DNA from: Bactericera cockerelli
Taxonomy: Eukaryota > Arthropoda > Insecta > Hemiptera > Triozidae
Length of the DNA stretch: 64,000 nucleotides
NCBI GenBank assembly: GCA_024516035.1
Contig: CM044957.1
Location: 558,001-622,000, forward strand
Reading direction: 5' to 3'
The notes under the pieces are model-generated. The model did not search any database and was not told where the DNA came from. It saw nothing but the letters and a program-made list of their open reading frames with translations. This document shows positions 11,801 through 23,800 of the stretch, piece by piece. A program made the translations under genes and the position numbers. The stretch's first letter is position 1. Every line of letters begins with the position of its first letter.

Positions 11801-14800
11801 AATCCTCGATCATAATAAGTCCTGTATGGTACCCGGGACTTACAAAGAACTCGGGACTTAACGAGCTGTTCCCCCTGTTGTAAAAGTCGACTAACCGCAA
11901 CAAACCCTAATCAGCCTAGCTAGCTGACGCATTAAAAGGGTTTCAATAGGCTTTTGCAAATAAAAAAGTCCTGCAAATAATTCACATATAATATGTTGGC
12001 TGGGAGGAGCTAGTACTAGCTGGAAAATGCTTCGAAAATGCTTAAATTAATTGCAAAGCAACCATAGTCCACCTAAGCTATTATTTATTAACCCGGTTAG
12101 AGACCATCACACCCCCTCGGCATAGCTTTTGCCGCTACAACAACAACGCCAAACCTCCAAGGTATCCTAAGCTCCTCCCACCATCAATACTCACCATATA
12201 ACCGACTTCAGTAGCTTGATCGATAAGGCGGCGGACTTGTAACCTACGTCGGTGGTTCAAGTCCCGGTTTCAGCCTAGATTTGGTAAAGTGAGTTTGAGT
12301 ACTTGTGATATCACGAAAGTGATTGACACAAATATGATAACTTTTTTTTACTCACCATATAAGCGTCGGGAATATTGACGGGCTCGCCACTCTCGGCCAC
12401 ATAGCCCACAATGCCACACCCCCAGGGTATCCTAATCTCCTCCTTCTTCTCCATTTCCTGCAGAGTGCTTCGCGAGCAGACGTCAAACAGTTTGGACACC
12501 AGACACTTGCTGTGGCAGCCTTGCGCCGAGTGGGCCTGGAAACAGGAGAGGTGCAGTTTGGTTAGGCGATCTTTGTGGAATTTAGGAGAAAAAAAAGTCT
12601 TCGAAAGGGAAAAAAAATTGGTCTCTTCTTTTTTTTTGTGGAATACAGGTGAAATCTTGGGCTGTGTTTTAGGCTGTCGACAGCTTGTCCATCCCGCCGG
12701 TTGCCTGCCTTGTGATGGACCAGAAGTGACAAAATACTTCCTATTTAAGTGCTTGGTCAACACGAGGGGGGAAGAATACATTAGTTCAGATTGATTTGTA
12801 ATTATACCACCCCCTCCATGGCTCACCTGGATGTGTGTGGAGGAGGTGCAGAAGGTCTCGGGGCGAGGCACGCCCACCACAAGGGACGAGGCGGCCACAC
12901 TGGCGGGGGGCGGGGCGGGCGTGGGCGGGTGCGGGTGCCCGTGGGAAGCACTCAGACAGCCGACGGGCCGCGCGGGCACCACAGGAACTTTGAACGAGAT
13001 CGAGGCGTGGGCGTGGGCGGGGTGCGGGGGGTGGGAGGGGCGCACCTCCCCCTGGACGAGAAACAGGGAGCCCCTGTCGGCGTTGAGCAGGGTGGACACG
13101 TTCTGCAGGATCTTGTGGCAGAGGGAGCGGACGTCCAGCTCATTGCAGATGTCCTTCACCTGGGGGAGGGGGGGGGGGGGGGGGGGGGTCAGTATAATCA
13201 GTATGAACCGAAAAGTGAGAAGTTGTACTAGATCTACAACTACATGAATATCAGAACATTTTTTTTTTTTTTTTTTTTTTTTTATAGGAGGGAAATAGAG
13301 ATAAATAGATTTTTATTCCGACATGCTTGACTCTACAGATACTGATTTAAAGACATCTTTTTTTTTTTACTCAAATCCTAATAATATCAGAACATACCTG
13401 GACAGCTGTTTCGAGCTGATTTGCTCTCATCAGCAGGTAATAGTTCTGAACATCCATGCCATCCACTAACCTCTCTATTTTAATCAGTATACAGTAGATC
13501 ATTAGAATTAATTAGGTTACAGTGTTCATTGCCGGGGTTTCACTGAAAACCCCACAACCAGGTCAGTGTGGGGACAGACAGAGGAGTATGCTTTGTAATA
13601 TTGTAATTGTTGTAATGTTTTGTTAGTACAAAGATAGTAACAATTTAAATTCTTAATGTTTACAGAGACCTGATGACAGATACCTTGTTCGGAAAATAAG
13701 AATCAAACAGTTAGTAAAGATACCAAGGTAACAGCTACTGAACTGCAGCACTCTGAGACAAAAGAGAAAATGAGAGGATTTTCTCAAGTCCTAGCTCGTA
13801 CACTATGAAAATCATCACAATACATATTTCTAGAACAAATAATGCATGAATATTATGATTGGCATGAATATTATAATTATTTTACAATTTCGATCAAACT
13901 TTATTCACATTTTTTATATAGGTACAATAAAAAGGTATAATTATGTAATAGTAAACAAAGCCTGATGAAGGGTGGTGATAATGCCTTTGGCATTTTCTCG
14001 CCTCGCGTTCTATGGATATCTGTGCCTATCTCACGGACAAGGAATTATTATTCTAATACCAGCTGAGACTTCACGTTTTGATAGCTCGTAACGAGAGAGC
14101 ACAATTTCCTGATTCTCGGAAAAGAGACAACGCAAGGCAACGCTGGAATCCGTAGAGGAGATACAATTAGACCTTTCCGTCAGCTCTTTTAATTAGCTCC
14201 GGGAAATAATTAAAACTCGATACTGTGTCAGCACAAACAGAATGACAATGCCGTCTTCTCACAGGACCAAACGAGAACGCAATACGCGAGATGGACGAGA
14301 CGAGAGAGAGAGAGAGAGAGGGAGCGGAAAGAATTAGCGAGACATTAAAGTGAAACACAAATTACAGAGGAAACAGGAGACAAGGTCAAATACGACATTG
14401 CGAAAGGAAGATTTAAGGAAGAAGGAAGGAAGGAGAAGGAGAAGGAGAAGGAGAAGGAGAAGGAGAAGGAGAAGGAGAAGGAGAAGGAGAAGGAGAAGGA
14501 GAAGGAGAAGGAGAAGGAGAAGGAGAAGGAGAAGGAGAAGGAGAAGGGAAGGAGAAGGAGAAGGAGAAGGAGAAGGAGAAGGAGAAGAGAAGGAGAAGGA
14601 GAAGGAGAAGGAGAGGAGGAGGAGGAGGAGGAGAGGAGAAGGAGAAGAGGAGGAGGAGGATGAGAAGGAGGAGAAGGAGAAGAAGGAGAAGGAGAAGGAG
14701 AAGGAGAAGGAGAAGGAGAAGGAGGAGGAGAAGGAGAAGGAGAAGGAGGAGGAGGATGAGAAGGAGGAGAAGGAGAAGAAGGAGTGTGGAGAACTCGTAT

Positions 14801-17800
14801 TGCTTCAAACCTGTCCCAGCGTCAATGGCGCGTTGAATGCACCGGATCTCGTAGGATCGCCGAAGTTAAGCAACGTCCAGCGAGGTGAATATTTCGTGAT
14901 GCTGGTATTCCGACTCAACCCAGTCTGGGTGAGGTTAATGTGGGTAGCACGTTTGTGAGTTTTCTCCGAATGGGAGGTAACACCTCCGTCGTGATATGAT
15001 CATGCAGTTGAAAGCGACGTTAATCCCCCCCCCCCCCCCCCCCCAAATAAACCTGTCCCGTAAAATCGGCCTTGTTGTTTAGTTTTAACACAGAGGTAAT
15101 CACAACAATAACAACAACAAACAACAAAAAAAATCTTCCTAATTGCTTTTGAAGGTAATCACGGTAGCCACATACATTTACTTTAAATAAAATAAATCTC
15201 GTCTAACTCTTTGAGGGCTTCCAAGATACGAGTACTAGCAGCGTTGCCGCGCTGCGAGCGCGATCCTTTGTTTCAGGCCTATGTAGCCATATTGGATAGT
15301 TTTTTAATGGGATAGATTTATTAGCCATGAGATACACCTATGTTATGCAGTCTCCCTTACATACACCTCGATGGGAAACAGGTTGTATTGGAAAGTGAAA
15401 CATCATTGGGATGAAAACAGAAAGTCCATATTCTGATATTCGTGAATATGAATGTGAATACTTGAGATAAGGTGACAAATTTTACCGATCAATATTCGGC
15501 GAACATTTCCATAATTAAAACAAACGATATCGAAACAAGCTTCTAATCAGAACAATGATTGTTTGGTTTGTTTCTTATTTTTACTTTCCCTTTCCTATAA
15601 TACTGAAAGTATTATTATTATTATTATTTTGTTACTAAGGAAATAATTATATACAAACAGATAATTACAAATTAATATACAAAATTGGAAAAAAGTATGA
15701 GAAAAAAAAGAAGAAGAAAAAAATGGTGAGAAAAAAAATACCTACTTCAGATTTCTAAATACTTTTTTTATAAATAAATTTATTTATTTATTTAATAACA
15801 GGATAACATATACAAAGGTATTTTTCCTAAGCTAAAGCTTCTAAGAAAAAATAATAACATCTTAATTATTAACAACAATGAATTGTAGATAAAAAGATAC
15901 TTCAGATTTAAATACACAATAAAACATTTTGATTTTTTTTGAACTCCCGCAGCCAGGCAAATGCCGTCATAGGTATAAGTCAAAACGAGTTGCTTGGTAA
16001 ACACTTTTCTGCAGAATAATATACATAGGAGGTATTTACTATTTCAATTTAATAAATATTGGGAAATATTAAATCCCCCAATAATATCCTTACCACAGTC
16101 TCAAATATTACAAAAACATGAATTATTTGTTCCTCCGACCGAAGATGAAACTTAATTATATTCTCTTTCTTCTATTCATACAAAGTATACACTTATAATA
16201 TTCCGTAACCACCAGGCGAGTCAAAGAATTTTATACCACCTAACCCCCAGAGCCTTATAGTAATACATACCTAAAAGGTGTGTGTGACCAGTGACCACCA
16301 TAATAGGTCACATGCTCATCAAATGAAAGAAGAAAAATTCATGCACTGGGTGGCTTTCAATTTAGGCTCGTTTAAGCTCACATAAATACGAACGTATAAT
16401 AATTTCTACAACCGATATTTCACAACAATCGATATATACCTATCGTCTTCGATATCCATCGTCTTCGATATCGACCACCGATCACTGAGCATCAAACTAG
16501 GCTACTAGAGGTGGCCGATCTGGCACAAGGCTACTGCCTCGGAGAGGACGGAATTTTCCATTCTGTTTTGACGACTTGACGCATCATCGGTATCTCGTAG
16601 CAATCTCGACTGTGCGATATCGCTTTATCAGTGACGTGTTACCCCACTCCGCCCGCATTCATTTATTGCAAACGAACAGAGGGTAAAACCCCCGTCGTGA
16701 TATGACCATGCAGTTGAAAGCGACGTTAAACCCCCCCCCCCCCCCCCTTCCACCCTCAAAAATATCATCGTTTCTGTTCTTCTGTTTTGAATCAGAAGAT
16801 ATCAGAGAACTCTCTCTCTCGCTCGCACATGTGTAAAATGTCACATCCCCCCTATAATCCTCCTCCTAAATGCTATACTCAATCGAGTGCCCCCCGACCG
16901 CGCCCCAAATCCTATTGAGTGCGCAGACCCCCCCCCCCCCCCCCCCAGCTGTTCGCCCATTATGTTTCGAGTGCGTTTCTTGTCGGGGAGTTTGTTTTAT
17001 ACGCCGTCCACGGCTGGCGACGGTTCAAGATTCGGTGCCCGTCTCTAATCGCGTCTACATACGAGATATCGCCTTATTTAATAATAATAATAACACTCTT
17101 TAGTGAAAGGTAACCACCACCAGGCGAGGTTAATGCTCAAAGCATTTTCTACCACCTAACCCTCAGAGTTTTATTATTATATGGTCACAAACTTAAGGTA
17201 AGGTGGTAGAAAATGCTTTGAGCATTAACCTTGCCTGGTGGTTACCTAAAAACTAAAGAGTGTTGTTTTTATTAATATTATTACTAAAAAAAGTTTATTA
17301 AAATAAAATTACTATACTGGTGTATGGATGAGTGAGAAATCTGACGTAAACTATGCTGAGATGGAATAATGTTGGTATTCATTCATGCGTGAGCACTCGG
17401 TGAGTGAATGATCATCTCATGTTCATTCATTCATCCAAACTGATCACTGCGGAGCTATTCCAGGATTCCATTCATTAAAGTGAAGACAAAAGCTTACATT
17501 GTAGCAGGCGTTAACCTGTGTCCACCCGCATGCGTGGACACCAAGACAGGCCACCGGTGGCGGCGTCAGCAGATTGGAAAGAAAGTAATATAATATCGCC
17601 TTATTTATGCTGCCCAATTAGGACTATTAAGTCCCATTATTCCACCAGTAAGCCCAAGACGTATTATTATGGGGTAAAAATCCCAAATGGGAGGATAACT
17701 TGTCATGTCCCGGCTGGGTTTCGAACCCGCGACTTCTAGATTCACAGAGTGCCGCCTTTACCACTGAGCTACCGGGACAGACTGTCCGGGGAATACTGTC

Positions 17801-20800
17801 TCGCCAGAGGACTATAGACAGAGAACAGACTAGACCCTAACAAGCCAGGCTTAGGAGTTTTCTAAGGATTTAATGGCTTACAATAATTTCCTAAGATTCT
17901 GAGGGTTAGGTGGTAGAAAGGTAATTTTTCCAAGGATTGATTGTAGTAAAATGTTCGATTCCAAAAAAGATAGGGGTTATTTCTTTATTCATTATTTCAT
18001 TCGCAGGAAACTGACAAACCTCCTACTCACATTAACCTCATGCAGCCTGGGTGGGCCGGAATGCTAGCATTACGAAGTCTTTACCTTACTGGACGTTCAA
18101 CCACCTGCATTCAACACGCCATCGACGCTACCTAAGGTTTATTTTTTTAAATTTAAGTTTAATGTCGCTTTCAACTGCATGGTCATATCACGACGAGAGT
18201 GTTACAATCCATAGTCACATTAAGCTTACCCAGTCTGGGTTGGGACGGAATGCCAGCATCACGAAGTCTTCACTTCGCTGGACGTTGCTTAACTTCGACG
18301 CCGGCTGAGGTAGGGGTTAAGTGAGAAATTCTTGACTCATTCAATTAAGACGTGAATCAATGTATGCCTACACGGAATTGGTGCTGTCTGAATAAGCAAG
18401 AGTCTCGCAAGTAGGTATTTATTGATTGGTGATGAAATTTTATTACTGAGATGCCATTAAGAATTCGAACGCGAAAGTGATGTCATGTAAGCAGGGACAT
18501 GACAATATTATCATTATATAAATGTTTATTAGGAGGACAAACTAATGTACGATATTATTACACTATAAAATTGAGAGAAAATAAATAAATACTAAAATAG
18601 ATTGAAAAATAAATACATAAATAACAAAGAAGAAACTAGGTAGATTGCTATATATAGTTGTATTTATTTTATAGAAAAATGTTACAACGCAGCGGTTAAA
18701 ATAAGAAAATAAAACTAATGTCCTAACTATAGGACGGTGTTCTTGCCTGCGGCAATCTCTTCCACCCAACCCTTAACACAGGCTACGGGAATCTCAATTT
18801 GAATAATTAAATAATAAACTTCTTCTTCCACTTTGCCTTCTCCTAAACCTACTAGCGGTTGGCATTGTTCAATCTCATGGTTGATGTTGGCTGGTTGTGG
18901 CACATTTTTACAGCTAAGTAATGCCTTCCTATAACAACAACGATTCTATTTGATTTAACATCCTGATTTGGACGGATCCTAAATTGGCTGGGTTTGTTAG
19001 AAAATTCTGTCCCAACCGGGAATCGAACTCAGGAACTCTGGACTACGGGCAGTAATCACTACCGTTACGCCACGGAGGCTGGCATGATAATTAGGATTCT
19101 AAAGATGGCAATCATCATAATAAAATTTATGGAATCCTCGAGAAAAAATAAATTACTCTTTAATCGAAGAAGGTAATCACCAGGCAAGGTTAATGCTCAA
19201 AGCATTTTCTACCACCTAACCCTGAGAGTCTTATTTTTAGGTGGTCACAAACTCATATAAAAGAGGAAATATTCATACATTGGGTGGGACTCGAACCAAC
19301 GGATCCATACACTACCCGGATTCCCAGACTGCACCTTAACCACTTGACCACCAATCCTCGAGCAGAAGAGAGGGAGTGGGGATTGACCAGTTTCGCCGCG
19401 CCAAGGACCATTGACTTTTCATTATCTCATTTGAATATTTGCTCCAACATATTTCGATGACATGAAAAGGCTTTTAACTCGTGACGAGTACGTCAGACAC
19501 CCCCGCTAATTGATGGAGGCGTTCAAATTAGCTGTCGAAATTCGGCATTGAAAGATTTTTTTTTTTTTTTTTGACAAGCGAAGAAAGTTTTTTACTTTCC
19601 TTATCCGAGAAAAAAAGGAAAGTATTGTATTCGTCAAAAATTTGACCTACCCAGTTTTTCACATTTCTGGACGAATCAGAACCTCAGAATACCAAAAAAG
19701 TTGTTTTCTGCCATGGGTACGTGCGTCTGTCTGTGATCAATATATCTCGAGAACGGTAAGAAGTCTGGCTGGGGGACTTTAAACAGGGAGAAGACCAGTG
19801 TCTCGCTAGAGGACTATAAACAGAGAACAGACTAGCCAACCCTTACAAGCCAGGCTAGCTTGCAGTTTCTTAAGGGTTTAATGGCTTATAAAGAAAAGTC
19901 CAAGTCCTCATGATGGTTGATCGCACATAGAAATATGTGGTTCAGGACGAGCCAACTTTGAAATAAAGTTGGCTGAAGACCATCACTCACCCCTCCAGCT
20001 GTAGCCAAGCTGGCTACAACAACAACAACAACAAGAACGGTAAGAGCTAGACTTGAAATTTGGTATGGAAATTAAATTTATACACCAGACGAATTCTGCG
20101 GCAGATTTCTGTGGCGGGGGGACCCGCTTGGACTAACTTTTTTCGGCATAAATCGAAGCATATTTAGAGGGTAACAAAATTTCAAGTAGTTATTTTCCGA
20201 GTCCCGAAGCAAAATAGGTTTAGGTTAAGTGAGAGATTTTTCTCTTCATATTCTTTTACAAGCGGGCTGTCGCCCGCTTTGCGGGCCGAGGCATGGCCGT
20301 GAAAGCAAAAAATCCATTTTCGCCAATTGCAGGTGTTGTAGTGGGAGTTTCGAAAAATCCCGTCTTATTGCACATCTAGACTATAAGACAAAGCTACCTA
20401 CCAAATTTCAGCTTCCTAGGACTTACGGTTTGGGCTGTAGAGCGATGATCAGTCAGTGATCAGTGGTCAGTGAGTGTCTTTGACATTTATATATTAAGAT
20501 AAATGCACCGGTTCTCGTAGAATCACCGAAGTTAAGCAACGTCCAGCGAGGGGAAGACTTCTGGCATTCTGGTATAACCCAGGCTGGATGAGTTGAATGT
20601 ACGTAGCAGGTTTGTGAGTTTCCTCCGTCGTGATATGACCAATATGACCATTAGGCCGGAGTGAAAAAAATAATTTTGGAATTTGAAAACGCCTAATATG
20701 TCAAAAGTTGTGATTTTGTGAGTAGATCAATCCCTGAAAGTTTCAAAAATTAAAAAAATGATCTTGAGTCTCCACATTGAGCTTAAAGTTTAAGCTATTT

Positions 20801-23800
20801 TTGAGTATGCAATTTGAAGGGGCAACATAGTTTTTTACCCTTTATTGACCTCTGACATGAAAAGTTTTCATTTTACAAAAAAAGTATTGTATTAAATTGT
20901 ATTGAGAACAATTTTCTGTATCATTTAGTATCATAAAAACGTCTCTCTATGATGTACAGTTAAAGAGATAGAACACTAATAGTTATTACTCTTGTTGAAA
21001 ACTTATGAAAATTATAATTTTAGGGACACTCCGCTTCTAAAAAATCATAAAATTATTATTATCTAATATGATAACGAGTATCATATGTATTAAAGACATT
21101 ACCAGAAAGAACAAACAATGAATAGTACTAAATTAAGGATCAAAGGTTTTATATTTTCAAATGATTATCATTCATTTTATGTATTACCAAAAAAATCTTT
21201 TTTGTGCTACACACAGGAATATTTTTACGGCTCTTTTGTCGAGCACGTATAAATCGGTCTCGAGCAACTTCGCCACAAACAGATTGTGATGCCTCAGTTA
21301 CCATTACCAGCCTGATACGCCTTTCCACAGCTTGACTGTGGCTGCTGGCATGGGAGTTTGAGAGCATCGAACTCCGTTTGGGATCGGATGAGGCATATAA
21401 TTTCCTCATCAGTCAGGTTCAAGGTGGCAGCTGGATCCAGTGGATTTTCCCAACTGATATATGAGATTGAAGTAGTCATCAGCTTCAAAATTATGAGGAG
21501 ACAATTGGGGCTGGGGGACTTAAAACATAGAGGAGACCAGCAGTCTGGCTGGGTGACTATAAACAGGGAGTAGACCAGCATTGGCTTGGTTCGGAGGGTC
21601 CTTGTCAATTAATAGACTCCTTGTAAAGACAGTGGTAGGAGGGCTGAATCATTCCTCCATTGTCTGGCTACCATCGTTCACATTATCTTTATGAAGCTTG
21701 CGGGGTTTTAAAATTCTACCCAATGCTTGTTCTCGCACATTAGAGCGCGAATCCTTAATTATAATAACACACTTTAGTGAAGGTAATCACCGAGCGAGGT
21801 TAGTGCTCAAAGCATTTTCTACCACCTAACCCTCAGAGTCTTATTATTATGTGGTCACAAACACAAATTAATGAGGAAAAGTTCATTCACTGGGTGGGAT
21901 TCGAACCAACGAATCCCTCCGCTACCTGGTTTACCAGACTAGTGCGTTAACCACTTGACTAAAAGTGCACCTTAGCATTGCAAGAAGTACAAGTTGAAAA
22001 GTTATCATATTTGTGTTAATCAATTTCGTGATATCACAACTACTCAAACTTGCTTTACTAATTCTACGCTGAAACCGGACATGAACCACCGACCTCTAGG
22101 TTACAAGTCCTCAACCTTATCGATCAAGCTACTTGGTCAGTTTGCGAGAAGAGTATTTTCAAAGTAAGCGAAATACGCGTTTCTCTGTATCACATCAAAC
22201 ATAAGTCTTTTGTATTGTATAGACAAGAAAGAACATTTCTCAATCATTTTAAATAAATGCATGGGCCTTTTTGAGCTATTTTTTTTTAATTTAAAACCAC
22301 GACGGGGCAATCACTTTCATTATGTAATCAGCAAGAAGTTATATCTTTTACATGAAGTGCCTCAATAACGCTTTGTAGGAAAAGAGGGCCAAATATTAAA
22401 AACTTTCAGTAGGGCGGCTGCAAATTAAATAAAAAACAATTTAAAGTTATAATTAAAAGATTTAATACATGTAATATTAACTATCAATCAAAACGATTAT
22501 TATTCTTAGGTAATACTGATATGGAATGGGTATTTCACTTCATAAAAAAATTAGTTAGTTATTTTATTTAAACAACCAAGTCAACCTAGAAAAATTTGAT
22601 CCGTAATATCCGTAGTTAAGTTCTAACGAATGCACAAATTAATTTGAACAATCATTTTCACATAGAAAGAAAGATCTGAAAACTCAGTTTTGTACTTTTT
22701 TAATTACAAAGCTACAAATTGGAGACGAGACCGGACAAGAACAAGCGAGAAAATGTCAGTAAGCATTAAATTTATTTTCGCGCACAGTTACCTACATAGA
22801 TTTTATATACATACATGTTACTTGTACTCGTATAATGTAGGAAGATGTCTTAAATAACCAATTAAATATAGATAACAACGTAAATCTTTTATCCTGAAAA
22901 AAGTAGGCCTTGAGTTGTACCAGCACCTATGATATGGACTAATAACCTACCATATTATTATCATTTTCCGAAGTTTCTGCTAGAGTTACAATTGTTTATG
23001 TTCTAGCTCATAGATAGTACATCATAGAGAGAAGTTTCAAGGAATTAAAATATAGAAAAAATTGTTTACAACATAATTTTATTCGTTATCTTTTTTTGTA
23101 TAACGAACACTTTTCATGTTAGACGTGCTTCAAGTGCAAAAACCGATGATGCCCCTTCAAATTGCATACTCAAAAATAGCAAAAACTTTAAGCTCAATGT
23201 GGAGACTCAAGATCATTTTTTTAATTTTTGAAACTTTCAGGGATTGATCTACTGACAAAATCACAACTTTTGACATATTAGGCGTTTTCAAATTCCAAAA
23301 TTATTTTTTTACCCCCCTATTTCACTCCGGCCTAATGACCATGCAGTTGAAAGCGACGTTAAACCCAAACTTTAGAAGAAAAAAAAACAGACAGACACAA
23401 AACCAAAGTTGCTCAGGAGGTTACGAAACGTCCAGAAATATGAAGAAAATCAGAGCAAAAAAATATATATATATTTTTTTTTTACAAAAACGAACACACT
23501 ACTTCCGATTTCTAACATTAAATTTTTTCGGAAGTAATAAATATTGAAACATCAAAAAGTTAGAGCTGTTCGATGCTAATAAATTAGTCCAAATAGCATC
23601 CGACTGAAAGTTTCCGGAACAACATTTTTCAAATTTTAGAAGAAAATTTGTAGCGAACTAATTAGGAGAAAAAAAATTCAACCATTATGAACTTTGGAAA
23701 TTAATTAGAAGCTTTTTCTTGTCATTTGAGAGTGCTTACTGATGTCTATAATAAGATGTACAAAATACAGGGTGAATCACAATTGGATTGGACAAATTAA

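Larger units (their letters stand above)
7425..12189. other. Other Pde11 intron sequence between exons D and H
   Basis: Stretches 7425-7883, 7995-8550, 10620-11421 and 11530-12189 are AT-rich, with an A run at 11258-11287 and a SINE-head-like fragment at 8768-8815. No gene, RNA or clear element was recognised beyond the repeats listed. Confidence 0.6.

Noticed and set aside
14350..14958. 202-codon Arg/Glu-rich frame
   Set aside because: Produced by the GGAGAA microsatellite running into a 5S-derived SINE.
17089..17268. Independent MITE (hairpin)
   Set aside because: Both arms are family B SINE tails in opposite orientation, so an inverted SINE pair explains it.
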